Below, one piece after another: positions 11,074 through 23,094 of a DNA stretch of 64,000 nt (positions within the stretch are counted from its first letter, which is position 1; every line of letters begins with the position of its first letter). Position numbers and translations under genes: made by a program. The notes under the pieces were generated by a model. That model saw nothing but the letters and a program-made list of their open reading frames with translations, was not told where the DNA came from and searched no databases. The DNA is from Takakia lepidozioides (lineage: Eukaryota; Streptophyta; Takakiopsida; Takakiales; Takakiaceae): the NCBI GenBank assembly GCA_030704615.1, contig CM060734.1, forward strand, positions 34,798,042-34,862,041, read 5' to 3'.

Positions 11074-11865
11074 GGTATGTGATGTAACACACTTTGCAGT
11101 TTCTGCATTACGATCATCGAATGTCAACCAGTTTTCCCTATATCCTGCTTGAGTCGAACCTTGTGGAATTCGTTGCAACTCAGTGTTGGAGCGTGGATGA
11201 AGTCGTCCACAGCAGGAATGCACTTCATGCGCTTCAGATATATGTAATACAAGTATTTGCAGGGGAGGATTGAGTGATATCCCATTGTCCCTGCATCGGA
11301 TGAAGCACTCCCGTAATGTTGCGATGTGATCATTCGCATCCCCATTGCAACAAAAATCATCGAGAAAAATGACCAAGTTCTTCCTGACGATGTCCGAAAA
11401 AACATACGTCATGACCCTTTAGACTGTCAGAGAAACATTGCATAAACCAAAGGGCATTCTCATGTAGGCGAATGTACCCCATGGTCAAGTGAATGTGGTC
11501 TTCAACACCTCTTTCGGGTCGATCAACACCTGATTGTAACCCGAGAATCCATCCACAAAAAAATATAATTCTTTTCTTGCAACTTCCTCTACCAATGTAT
11601 CGATGAATGACAAGGAAAAATGATCTTTATGTGTCACCTTGTTAAGGAGCCGGAAATCCACGCAAACCCTTAATCCTCCGTTTTTCTTTTGGACGATTAC
11701 CATGGGGGAGACCCGGGTTGATGTTTCCACTGGAAAGATGAACTCCGCTACTAACAGCTTCTCAATTTCTGCCTTGATTAGCAGCGCCAAATTAGGATTC
11801 ACCCTCTTAAAGTTTTCTCGTTGTCGTCGTGATGTAGCTCCTGGAATCAAGGAGATGGAGTGCAT
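11062..11865 (-). pseudogene. Ty3/gypsy reverse transcriptase fragment, inverted half
   Basis: Read leftwards from 11865: a pre-RT segment (NPNLALLIKAEIEKLL), then VIVQKKNGGLRVCVDFRLLN, FVDGFSGYNQV, MPFGLCN and the catalytic-box-like VIFLDDF, ending at NGISLNP near 11265. These are Ty3/gypsy RT motifs in order. A TGA interrupts the frame near 11484 and a second stop follows MPFGLCNVSLTV, so it is dead. The missing continuation (KCVFAV..., RNase H, integrase) is found on the plus strand from about 14455, so this looks like the inverted half of one element. Confidence 0.8.
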
Positions 11866-12179
11866 AGCAACGTAAGAAGGTAATCTTCTCTCGCTCGTCT
11901 TTGAAACTGATATCTATCCATCGTAATCCCAAAACTGATGCTCATTTCTTTCCTGCGTTCTTGTTATATATCCATCATTGGCCACCAAGTTTGGCTCGCA
12001 AGTTACTTTTCAGTCCATGTGAAGTCATTAAATGTTCAGACTCTGTTGTCCCCTTAATAATATTTCCCACCGTCCTAATCTAGTATCTTTAAAGATTAAA
12101 ATACTAGATATGAGACAAACCCACGATTTCATAAGTTGATGGTCTGTGATCACTTTAATACAAGCTTATCCCTACTCCC

Positions 12180-13811
12180 TTTGGAAACTTCCGATTTCAC
12201 CCATCCACACAACGGAGAAGCTGGGTGAGGGGGACATGAAGGAACTGCTGGAAGCTGTCGCCCATGTGTGCAGCCCCAATGTGAGGAACCACATTGTCGC
12301 TTGCAAAAAGCGAATCGGGAGGGGATCAGATATGCAGTCAATCCTAGAAGTGAAGTGGACATGTGGCTACGACTTCATCTACGATAGCCTCTTTCCTAGT
12401 CAAGGCTCTGAGACGGACATGTGCTTCATATTTAAAATGTCCACCTCAGGACCAGGAAACAATGTGGACTTGGTGAACATGATGACCAGTGGAGATCTCT
12501 CAAACTGTTGGGTCATGTTTGACCGCATCAAGCAAATTACCAATCACAAATTGGATGACAATGGGGGCACACATATACAACCCATATTACAAAAAGTCGA
12601 TGACCATTGCTATTTGCAAAATGAAAGGAGAGGACACGGATTCAGAGGTGCATATGTGGCGAAGAATTAATGAGTAAATGGCGAGAGCGAAGTACTTGCT
12701 CGGCCCTCCCAATTTTAGAGGCTTCATGGCTGACAATGGGCAGGCGAACTGGGCTGCTATCAGAAGGGTCTATGGGGATGATCCAAAGACCCCAATGGAA
12801 GGTAAGGAGAGATCATGCGGGTTTCACTTCATGCAGAGTTTGACTCAGAACACGAAAAGGTTCATGACCTCACGCCACTGACAAGCTCATATTACTATGT
12901 GTCTTGCATGGAAAAATGCCCGTAGTACCATTGATGAAGCCGAGACAGAGTTAACCACAATACGCGCATGGTGGGTCTCTTCAGGGGCTGTGGATGTTCA
13001 AAAGATTTGCCAGAACTGCAAACCTGGCAAGTGCGTGGTGGTACTATAGATTCCGACAGTTTGAAGACTACATGCGACAGGTAGGATATTTCCACTTGTC
13101 CATTGATATCGTTTGTTGTGGCTTTCTCCACAATGAATGACAATTTGCATTTGTTTTGAACAGGACATGAGCTTGGAGGATGACACTGATATGCCCACGA
13201 CAAACATGGCCAAATCGGTCCACTCCAAGTTGGCGCGCTTCCTCTGCAGCACATCTTGTTGACATGCTGACAACAACAACAGAAGACGTTATGAGGGCCA
13301 TCATGCAATAATCTGCTTACTACCAGTTTCGAGGAGGAAAGCAATGGGGAATCGGACCAGACAGATATGAGATGTTGATGAGGCGGCGCATCATTCCAAG
13401 GATCCTAGGAAATGGATAGGCAGCATTGCGAGAAACTATAAGATCGACGCTTTTACACCGTCGGGGGGACGTTCTCGAGGGTGATGTCCGCAATCTATTG
13501 ATGAAGAAAAGAATGACGACATCCCAGGAGGCGGCGGGAATTCATGGAGATCAGATATGAACATTCGCACTCAACCTCAGGGCCCAACGATGTTGCCTCG
13601 GACGCCAGGTCCAAGCATGACTCCCACTCCCTCTCCGTCACAGTTGGTAGAATCACTGCTAGACAGTGTACAGCGTCGCGATGATGAGTCTGCTGCATTC
13701 ATGATCGTTACCCAATATGGCAGGCCAGTCGTACCTGGAGAGATGTCTCTACCTCGTAGTACAGAATTGCTCGAACTCGACCGTCGTTTTGCGGCAAATG
13801 TTGTGTTATAA
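12180..13811 (+). pseudogene. MULE-like DDE transposase remnant
   Basis: The core reads HIYNPYYKKSM, TIAICKMKGEDTDSE, then FRGFMADNGQANWAAIRRVYG and ERSCGFHFMQSL across a frameshift near 12540-12660. An Asp after a hydrophobic strand, followed by a Cys...His pair, is the layout of the MULE-type transposase core. Further frames continue with WKNARSTIDEAETELTTIRAW near 12910-12970 and YRFRQFEDYMRQ near 13050-13080, where a possible intron donor lies. The 84-codon ORF 13557-13811 may be the C terminus. At least two frameshifts make it a pseudogene. Assignment to MULE is by motif layout, not by search. Confidence 0.5.
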
Positions 13812-14439
13812 TTTGTGTGGACACCAACCAAAGATGCAATGAGATGATTCGGAGGAGCTGGCCCTAGGGCTGTGTGTCTGCCCCTTGCTTCACATTTGTC
13901 TGCGCTAAGTTTGTAGACACCACTCTCAAGGAGCTCTCGTTCGGCATGACATCATGTCACTGTGTGTTCGGCAAGCCAAAGTATGATGTACAAGGCAATG
14001 TGCCGGAACCACCAACAAGTTGGCCAGTGACAAGTGGTACATGTCTTACCCAATTGGAGGCCAACGCTCTTACAAATGCAGGTTTTCGATTGGTGGAGAG
14101 GACAAACATTCTTTTCAGCCGATCAACATTCCTCATCCTCATCCCACAACAAATCTTTCACTCCACATATCCGCACATGACAATGTTGCACATCCGACAC
14201 ATCGATAGGGCAATTGAAAAGACGGCGGCTAGCATTAACAAAGGCGAACGACACCAGGATGGCCAACGCACTTGCGATGCCATGCACAATGCAAGGTTCC
14301 GGAGATGTTCATCTCCCCGGGATGGGGCGCATATTTCAGATGTCCACAGCGGGTCCACTACGCGCAATGACGTGTACACGATTACAGTGTCTGAGTTCCC
14401 AACCCGCAGTTGTCTATATTTCTTTCTAATGAAATCCAA

Positions 14440-15988
14440 GAACGGAGCTGCATCGATGAAGTGCGTTTTTGCAGTCACCTATGGACTGTTATTGGGACTA
14501 TACATAATGTCTAGAGACGGCGTGGCGACAGATCCTGCCAAGGTAAGCGCCATAGTCGAACTTCCCGCACCAGAAAATACCCTCCAAGGTGAAGGGATTT
14601 TTTGGCCACACAGGGTGGTATAGTAAATCCATGGACAAGTATGCAGCAGAGGCGCTACCTCTTACTCGCTTATTAAAGAAAAACCATGTATTTTCCAGGG
14701 ATGCAAGGGTATCATAGACGTTCAAGCAACGCTTGATATCAGCCCCAGTCTTGGCGGCTCCAGATTGGAATTCACCATTCCACATATACGTTGATGCTTC
14801 ACCAGTGGCAATAGGATGCGCTCTTTGCCAACCAGATGCTGAGGGTCACGATCACCTAATATGTTTCGCCAGTCGACAGTTGATATTTGCTGAGGCAAGG
14901 TATAGCACCACGGAGCGAGGAGCTCTAGGTATGATTTATACTGTTAAGAAGTATCGGCATTATTTACTTGAAACACCATTTACTTTCGTTGTTGATCACA
15001 TGGCACTTTGGTATCTGATCAACAAACCCGACTTGACCGGAAGAATAGCCAGGTGGGTTATTTTACTCCATGAGTTTGACTACAAGGTAGTTTATGAACC
15101 CCACAGGCTTAATGCTCAGGCTGATCCCCTCTCACGAGTTTCGGAGAAAACATGAGACGAGTCTATTGACGATGATTTTTCGGATGCATTCTTGTTTGCC
15201 ATTGAGACGCTTCCTCCATGGTATGACATTACTCAATACCTCAGCACCTTGGAGTATCTACCAAGATTGGATCAACACGCACGAAGAAGACTTTGACTGC
15301 GCATCATGAAGTTTGCCCTTGTGGGGGGACAACTTTATAGAAGAGGATTGGATGGACTCTTGAGGCGATGTGTCACCCCGGAGGAGGTTCCCCAGATTTT
15401 AGAGTCAGTTCATGACAGCATGTGTGGATGACACTTTGCAAGGCGACTCACAGTCCAGAAAGTTCTAAGGACCGGCTATTATTGGCCCTATATATTCAAA
15501 GATGCACACTTGCATGTGCGGAAGTGCGACGCTTGTCAAAGGTACGCAAAAAGGGATAACAGGTTCGGAATGCGGTTAGTCCATACTCTCCCTCTTGCTC
15601 CGTTTGAGAAGTGGGGATTGATTATGTAGGGGAAGTGTACCCTTCATCGAGTAGGCAAAATCGATACATTGTCGTAGCCACCGAGTATATGATAAAGTGG
15701 GCAGAGGCAAAAACAGTGAAGATGGCCAATGCCCAAGTAATTGTCGCTTCTATTTACGAATACATCATTTCTAGGATTGGATGTCCTAGGGAGATAGTGA
15801 GTGACCAAGGGTCGCACTTTATTTACGACGTCATCGAAGAAATGATGGCCGCATTTTCTATCAAGCATCGTAAAACTACACATTATCACCCACAAACAAG
15901 TGGGCAAGTGGACCGCTCCAACCAAACCGTGTGCAACATGTTGTCAAGACAATTCAAGAGCATAAACGGGAAAACTAGGGAAGACTAG
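14440..15988 (+). pseudogene. Ty3/gypsy RNase H-integrase fragment
   Basis: Starts at KCVFAVTYG, the thumb region that should follow the RT at 11265. It continues through the RNase H domain (FHIYVDASPVAIGCAL, STTERGALGMIYTVKKYRHYL, FVVDHMALWYL) and an HHCC-type integrase zinc region (CDACQRYAKRDNR). The DDE integrase core follows (WGIDYVGEVYPSS, EIVSDQGSHF, HYHPQTSGQVDRSNQT). Several frameshifts (for example near 14600, 15155 and 15600) and the absence of LTRs show that it is a relic. Ends abruptly near 15988. Confidence 0.85.
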
Positions 15989-15999
15989 CAATGAACAAG

Positions 16000-18815
16000 C
16001 TAGCTAAAAGAGACAGTCAGAAGCACCAGGCAAGGTGCCCCACTGCAGAATGAGATGGGGACCGAGTGCCCACGCCAAAACAGGGAACCCCATTACCACT
16101 GCACTAGGCTCCAAAGTCCAGCTGAACCTTCGATTTGTATGAACTCAGCTTCTGATGTCGCCAATTGACATCCGGTGCCTTAGAATCAGCTGGTGATTTG
16201 CCAAGCCCTGGGGATGTTGTCATTCCAAACGACTCAAGTCAGAGATCCGGGTGTAGATGATGCTGTCTTTAGCCCAGGTGCTGTCGAAGTCCGAGAACAG
16301 CTGATGCCTCCTCCTTTCATTACACCTGTTGGAAGCTGCAAGCAATACCAGCCACGCCTTATGGCCCTCAGTCATCATATCTGCATAAATTTTGCATAAG
16401 AATCGCTCTGATGCTGGGGCTATTTCCCTCCAAAACCATCTTGCACCTAGTTTTCCAGATAGACCAGAGAGAGTAAGCTCTTAAACTTGCCCATATTGGA
16501 CATGCATTCCAATAGGATCCATTTTGCAGATTAAGAAGCAACAGGTGATCCGAGATGGGCGGCAGGGCCATCCAACTCGAGTAGAAAGTAGTGATGAAGC
16601 TCCACACCCTGGAAGTGGTCTGACAATGAAGTAGACAGTGTTCGATAGCCTCGTGAGGCCCTCCTTGGCATGTCAAACAGAGCGGACTCAAGTCTGGGAT
16701 GGTTATGGCCACAAGTAGAGTCTTGTTTGCTACTTTCCAAAGAAAGGCACTGACTTTTGACGCTCTGTGTTTGGCCCAGATATCTTAATATTCCATTTCA
16801 CGTTCCACTTAGCAGCAAAGCAAGATTCTCCTAGCAAGAGCTTGTACCCAAACTTGACCTTATAACCAAGGAGTGGGGTTTTCTTTCTATCCTTCCAAGT
16901 CCATTCTCCGGGATCCAGTTGCAACCTGCTGAGAGGAAAGCGTAGGAACCAAAGGAGGGAAATGTTTTTGGCCCAGGTGATCTCGTCTCCAAGGGGGGGC
17001 TTTCGGTCAGGAGAGCCCATAGCTATATCAATGACTCTGATCCTGTATGCTTCAAGCAGTGGGATCTCCCCGGCACCCACAAATTCTAGGCAACCATCAG
17101 TGGATGCTTTGAATGTAAGACCCAACCAGTTGGAGTCGGCCTTTTCCAATGCCAGGATGGCAGTGGGGGCCAGGCCTGACATGGCACCAATCCAGCATGG
17201 AAGGTCACTTTCAGCAGTATCACCTCCCAGTAGCAGGGAAGTAACTGAAGAGATTCCTTGTTTGACCAGATCCCAGCCATTGCGGATTGAAGAGGCAGTG
17301 AGGAGCGAGGAGATGGTGGGTGAATCAATAAAATCCCCTCTTTCCCAAACATTGGCCACATGAGAGAGCCCTTTAGATTCCCAGGTTGCCCATTTCTTAT
17401 GAAAATAATTTAAATCAACACTGTTCAAATTCAAGTTTCCAAACAGTGGTTGACGTATGGCTTCCTCAAAACATGTAGGCCTTCTTTGTGCTAAAAATGG
17501 CCTAACCACAATCCATGCTGCCCATATGGAGTTCCAGGTAGGAGATCCTTTACCTTTGGATTTTGGTGGGCCACGAAGCAACCATTTCAGGGAAGGTGCC
17601 CAAGCAACAGAGTTTGTAGGAAAGGTCCTAACCACGTGGGAATGCACCAAAGCGCATCAGGGACTGTCACCATGGAAGAGCTCAGACCTTGGAATCCATT
17701 TAGCCAGCAGGGAGGTTATCTGGGATGATAGATCAATCAATCCAAGACCTCCTTCTTTTTTTGGGTCTGCAGAGCTGAGCCCACGAGACCAGGGCTCGCT
17801 TTGAGGGTGCTTGAGGCTTGGCTCCCCAAAGAAAATTGCGCATCATAGCCTTAATCTTGTTTATGTATTTGGATCCAGGAGACCAGAGTGAAGCAAAATA
17901 CCAGACAGATGCAAGCGAGATTTGGTTAAGCACAAGGGCTCTCCCAGCCAAGGAGAGCATGGCTGAGCTCCAAAACGCTAGTTTGTTACGGAGCTTTGAC
18001 AGAACAGGTTCAAATCTTTGTTCATCTATGAGACCAATACCCACTGGAAACCCTAGTAGAGTATGAGCTAAGCCTGGTTGCAACCATTTGAGCCCAATAT
18101 CCTGCCCCCAAGGGGGCCCATGGTGCTTGGATGCGTTGGGGGGTAGCTCAGTCAGGAGCCCTACAGATTTATTCCAATTCACTTTAAGACCAGAGGCCAA
18201 GCAGAATAGCTGAAGAGCCTCCCGGACTCTTTCTATATTAGAGGAGCTCTTATTGTTCAACAGCAGGGTGGTATCATCTGCATACATGGATAGCTTGACA
18301 AATGAACCCTGAACTAGTTTGAGACCCTGTATGTCCTGCCTAGCATTGAGGTAGTGTCCGAGGGCATCAGCGGCTATGATGAAAAGGTATGGGGCCAGGG
18401 GGCAACCCTGCCTCACTGATCTGAAGAGAGCAAAGGGTTTAGAGATAGCTTCATTAATTGCTACCTTGCTGGAGGCAGAGGTTAGCAGAAGCTTCACCCA
18501 CTCAGAGAAGGCTGGTGGCATCCCCATTTTAGCTAGGACCTTATAGAGAAAACCCCAATCTATGTTGTCAAAAGCTTTTTCGAAGTCTAGCATAAGGATT
18601 ACTAGAGGCTGCTCTGATATTTTGGCCTCATAGATGGCCTCATTAACCAGCACCAAATTATCCAGAATCATCCTTCCCTTAAGAAAGCATGTTTGCTCTG
18701 GCCTTATAATTCTGGACAGTACTGGCTGAAGTCTTAGAGCCAGAGCCTTAGCTATGATTTTATACGCTGTAAGTATTCCTTCCCTAGCTCTGTCTACTTG
18801 TTCATTCAAAAAACC
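16000..18815 (-). mobile_element. 5'-truncated L1-type LINE, ORF2 RT to zinc-binding C terminus
   Basis: On the minus strand from 18809: YKIIAKALALRLQPVLS, LDFEKAFDNIDW, GCPLAPYLF and the catalytic box YADDTTLL near 18270, followed by a long C-terminal region. A shifted frame holds the zf-RVT zinc motif (PLCLTCQGGPHEAIEHCLLHC split) near 16650-16690. The endonuclease and RT fingers are missing, as is typical of 5' truncation. At least two frame changes (near 17740 and 16730) show it is inactive. The 3' end near 16000 has no clear poly(A). Confidence 0.85.
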
Positions 18816-18839
18816 AGTTGACTAATACGTTGTATACTG

Positions 18840-19040
18840 GAATGTTCAGCAAGAGATTGCGGAGGCTGGAGAGAAAGGGAAAGCAGAGTACTATGCCAAA
18901 AAAGACCCAGGGGAGCGATCCTCAAAAGGAGTGGAAGAATCTATGAACAAGGAGATGGAGGTGGCGAAGAGGCACTACATGAGAATTTGGAACGCCGACC
19001 CGACAGTGAAAGATAACCACTGCTTTCCGAAGAGTGAGAA
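18840..19040 (+). pseudogene. Lys/Glu-rich ORF fragment interrupted by the chromovirus
   Basis: One open frame encodes a charged segment (QQEIAEAGEKGKAEYY, then MNKEMEVAKRHYMRIWNADP). The chromovirus target duplication GAGAA (19036-19040, repeated at 26235-26239) splits it. Joining across the insertion, the frame meets a stop a few codons later. The left side is cut by the LINE at 18815. The family is not recognised. It may be an N-terminal part of the gene at 26757, but that is a guess. Confidence 0.35.
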
Positions 19041-19766
19041 TGTCGCGGCCCTTTGCCTTGAGGGCGAGGGGTCGGGACACAGAAGGGGCTGCCCCTGTGG
19101 TGGGGGCAGTAACAACGATAGGTACAAGGGCTGAAGCACCCTTGAGTGCCCAAGGCACTCAAGGAGGCAGAGGCGCTCACTAGGCGGAGCCCCGCACACC
19201 GGGTTGCGGTGCGGGTGGCTCCACAAGGGGTGGTGGTAGCTTAGCGGGACTTAGTGGGGGTGGCATAGGACTCACCATGGGGTGGAGACCTCGTGGTGGG
19301 AGTCGTGGGGAGTCTTGGGACTCATCACGGCCCAATGGGGCCGTGGTGAGTGGGCCAAGACTCACCGCGACTCATCACCGGGAGTCGAGGGTTTTCGTGG
19401 TTGGTCGCCATAAAATGGCATGGCTGGTTGTGAAACCCCCGCGGACAGCTACAGAAGTATATATAAGGGGAGTAGTGACCCCGAGAACGGTGCAAGCCCG
19501 TTGGTGACCAAAAACTAGTGAGTAAGCGAGCGAGCCGGAAAGCGACCAAAGAGTGGGGAGCTGTTCCGGACTGCCATCTACCAAAGGGAATTCCACTAGG
19601 CCCAAATAGGTGGAGGGTTTAGTGGGGGAGCGAAGGGGGACCGTTATGTCCCGGTGAGCAGCCGAAGCTCCAAGTTGGCCCGGCGGCCAGGTTGGGAGTC
19701 AGGCGCGCGCATCAAAGCGAGTAACTATGACTTGAAGGGGAGCTTACCGAAGTGAGGTGCGTGACA
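19041..19766 (+). repeat. 5' LTR of chromovirus
   Basis: Begins TGTCGCGGCC and ends GTGCGTGACA. Aligns over its full length with 25509-26234. Contains a TATA-like box (TATATAAGG, about 19459-19467) after GGACAGCTACAGAAG. Confidence 0.95.
19456..19467 (+). promoter_or_regulatory. LTR TATA box
   Basis: The only TATATATAAGG-type motif in the LTR, placed about 300 bp before the LTR end. That fits a U3/R promoter. The same motif is in the 3' LTR near 25926. Confidence 0.55.
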
Positions 19767-19768
19767 CT

Positions 19769-19780
19769 TGGTATCAGAGC
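19769..19780 (+). promoter_or_regulatory. Primer-binding site, initiator tRNA-Met
   Basis: TGGTATCAGAGC begins 2 bases after the LTR end. This is the usual tRNA-iMet complement of plant LTR retrotransposons and continues as TTAG. Confidence 0.9.
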
Positions 19781-19821
19781 TTAGAGTTCAGTACGCGATC
19801 GTCCTTGGGATTGGCCTCATC

Positions 19822-20905
19822 ATGGGGTCGGGCAAGCCAAAGCGAAAGCGGAACGGCCCAAAAGATGTTGATCCTGGTGAGCCCGATGGGGGCGACGTGT
19901 CACCGAAGCGGCCATTTGAGGAAGCGACGCATGTTTCTGAAAACGAGGCCGCTCAAGAGCGGGAGGAATCCGAGGAGTCGGAGCCCGAGGAATCCCTGAG
20001 AGCTCCGACAGACCAACAGATGCCTCCTATGCCGGCAGCTTTTTGGGAAGGGTTGTTGGCGCGGTTTGGCGGGACGTTGAAAGACGTGTTGAAGGCGGCT
20101 AATGCCACTTCCGCTAAGGCAAAGTTTAAGGTGAAGCCTAAGGAACCCGGCACCTTCGAGGGCGTCCGAAATTCGGAAGGCACTCAACACCTGGCTCTTG
20201 GAGCTAGAGCAGTACTTCCGGGCGGCCAAGTTGAGTGACGAGGATCGGGTGGAAGTGGCTCCTATCTATTTGAGGGGCTATGCTCAACAATGGTGGCAGA
20301 AACGCCTTCACGACCGAGGTCCAAGCCCGAAAACCTTGAACTGGAGTGGGTTCAAGGAATTGATGAAGAGACAGTTTGTGCCCCTCAACGCATCCTGGCT
20401 TGCCCGGGACAAGATGAGGAATTTGAAGCAAATAGACGACATTCGGGGATATGTCCAGGCTTTCAATGTGCTTTTGCTCGAAGTCGCGGACATGGCAGAA
20501 CCGGAAATGGTCTTCAACTTTGTGGCGGGACTGGCCCCATGGGCCAGACGGAAGTTGGAGGAGAAGCCACCTAAGACTTTGAATGAGGCAATTGAGAGGG
20601 CTGAATGTTTCTCAGAAGTCCCTAGGGGTGAAAGACAAGGCCGTACGGAGCTGAACCACAAGAAGACCCGGCGGGAAGGTGACTCCTTCCGACCGGAAAA
20701 GAAGTGGGATAGGCCACGCGGCGACAATGGCACGTGGAAATTGAAGGGAGGGCCTTCACACGTCAAGGCGGCACCCGGTGCTTCGAAAGGAAAAGCGGGG
20801 GAGCGGCTTATGGCGGACAGAAGGCGACCTTTGATGGAGTGTGTTTCAATTGCGGAGAGCCCGGGCACATGGCCAAGAAGTGCACGAAACCCCGACAATT
20901 GAACA
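19822..20905 (+). pseudogene. Chromovirus gag, frameshifted
   Basis: ATG at 19822 (MGSGKPKRKRNGPKDVD) opens an acidic N-terminal region. Near 20170-20185 the frame shifts by one. The retrotransposon gag domain then reads LELEQYFRAAKLSDED, YAQQWWQKRL and LNEAIERAECF. A second shift near 20800 leads into the CCHC zinc knuckle at 20842-20883 ([14 protein letters not shown]), which is in the pol frame. Gag forms the particle and packages element RNA. Two shifts inside the domain are mutations, not a programmed site as far as I can see. Confidence 0.85.
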
Positions 20906-23094
20906 TGACTCGGGCAACCACGGAGCTGTCGGAAGATACCATCAATCGCTTGGTGGAAGCGGTGGTCGCCAGGACTTGCAAGGTAGGCAAATATTCTTGT
21001 GAGTTGTATCAGGAAACTGGCGCATTGCGTAAAGGGAGTCACTTATTGTTCGTGGATGGGATAATATCCGGAACTAACGTGTCATTGTTGGTGGACACAG
21101 GAGCGTCGCACTCCTTCATGACACCGGCAACGGCACAAAAGCTGGGACTCCCGACAACTGACATAGGGGCCTCTATTGAGGTGCGTTCTGCCAAAGGAGA
21201 ACCGCAATTGGCGACGAGGTTGGCGTTCGATGTTCCTCTTCAACTGGGGAGTTGGGAGGGACGTGAGAACTTCACCGTCTGCGAGATCGATGGAGTGGAT
21301 CTCATTTTGGGGATGACCTTTTTGAGCAAATCCGGAGCGGTCATAGATGGCCGCAAGAGGGTAGTCACGCTGCCATGTTGGAATGGTGGCGAGGTCTTAC
21401 GAGTTTCGGAAACGCCCAAACCCGTGGGAGGGCGAATAAACCTTCTGTCAGCAAGGGAGTGGGCCGTGGAGGAGGCACACGAGCCCCAGTTTTTGCTCTA
21501 CATTAGAGAAGTGAAGGGAGAAGGCGATGGAGAGCCGAGCCCAGATTGGATCAAGGGGATTTTGGAGAAATACCATGATGTGATGCCGGAGGATTTGCCA
21601 AGCGGCTTGCCACCGCGAAGAGGAGTTGACCACAAGATTGAGGTGATACCGGGATCGGAACCGCCTGCCAAGGCACCCTACCGGTTGAGCCACAAAGAGT
21701 TGGTCGAGCTGAAGACTCAGCTCAAAGATCTAATGTCAAAGGGGTACATCCGACCGAGTAAGTCACCTTACGGAGCCCCGGTGCTATTTGCAGATAAAAA
21801 GGATGGGACGTTGCGGATGTGTGTCGATTACAGGGCTCTGAATAAGGTGACTATCAAAAACCGGTACCCTTTGCCAAGGATCGACGACCTTATCGATCGA
21901 TTGGCAGGAGCGAAGTATTTCAGCCGGATCGATCTGCGCTCCGGCTATCATCAAATTCGAGTGGCGGAAAGAGATGAGGAGAAGACCGCGTGCAGGACGA
22001 GGTATGGTTCGTATGAGTTCTTGGTGATGCCTTTTGGGCTCACCAACGCACCCGCGACCTTTAGCACGCTGATGAACAGCCTTTTCCAGGAGTGGTTGGA
22101 TGACTTTGTGATCGTGTACATCGACGACATCTTGGTGTATTCGAAAACAAAGGAGGAGCACCTGGAGCACCTCAAAAGGGTGTTCCAGAAATTGCGAGAA
22201 GGGAAGCTGTATGCCAAAGCTTCAAAGTGCAAATTCGGGGTCACAAAAGTGGAGTTCCTGGGGCATGTGATTACACAGGATGGGATCAAAATGGATGACA
22301 GGAAGGTGAGGGCAATTTTGGACTGGGAGCCTCCGACTTCGGTCCCGGGAGTGCGATCCTTCCTAGGATTCGCCTCCTATTACCGGAAGTATGTGAGAAA
22401 TTTCGCCAAAATCGCGGGGCCGCTGTCAGACCTTCTGTGTAAATCTAAAGTCTGGGCATGGAACACCTTTTGTGGCCAAGCTTTTGCTGAATTGAAGCAG
22501 CGGATGGCGGAAGCTCCAGTCTTGAAAATCCCGGAGTTAGATCGTCCGTTCGAGATACATACAGATGCGTCGAACTTCGCGATTGGGGGTGTGCTAATGC
22601 AAGATGGACGTCCAGTGGCTTACGAAAGTAAGAAACTGAATGAAGTGGAGCGACGGTGGCCGACGCACGAGAAAGAGATGAAGGCGGTGGTGCACTGTCT
22701 TGAGCTTTGGCGCCACTATGTTGGTTCCAACCCAGTGAAGGTGTTCACGGACAATGTCACGGTGAAGTATTTTGCCACGCAGCCCAAGTTGTCCCCAAAA
22801 CAACTTAGGTGGCAAGATACTTTGGCGGTGTTTGACGTGGATATGCAGTACAAACCGGGACGAGACAACGTGGTGGCCGATGCTTTAAGTAGAAAGCAGC
22901 ATCTCTTGTTGGTGTACAAGGGCGAGACGGCGCTCCAAAGGAAGATCCGGAAGGCTTGCCGGAAGGATGAGCTGGCGAAGTCCGTGATGCAGGACTTGAG
23001 GATGGGGGTTGAATCGCAGTTCCACTTGCAAAATGGACTGCTCCGGTATAAGCAAAAAACGTCTCTACGTGTCGAAGGGAGGGATCAGAGATAG
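20800..23094 (+). pseudogene. Chromovirus pol: protease, RT, RNase H
   Basis: A long open frame with the aspartic protease ([12 protein letters not shown], about 21090), RT ([42 protein letters not shown], and the catalytic box [12 protein letters not shown] near 22110-22145) and RNase H ([33 protein letters not shown]). All catalytic aspartates seen are present. The frame ends at 23094 after a shift just past LQNGLLRYK, cutting off integrase. Confidence 0.92.

Noticed and set aside
20308-21042. 244-codon minus-strand ORF over gag
   Set aside because: Antisense to clear gag and zinc-knuckle sequence; no protein features of its own.
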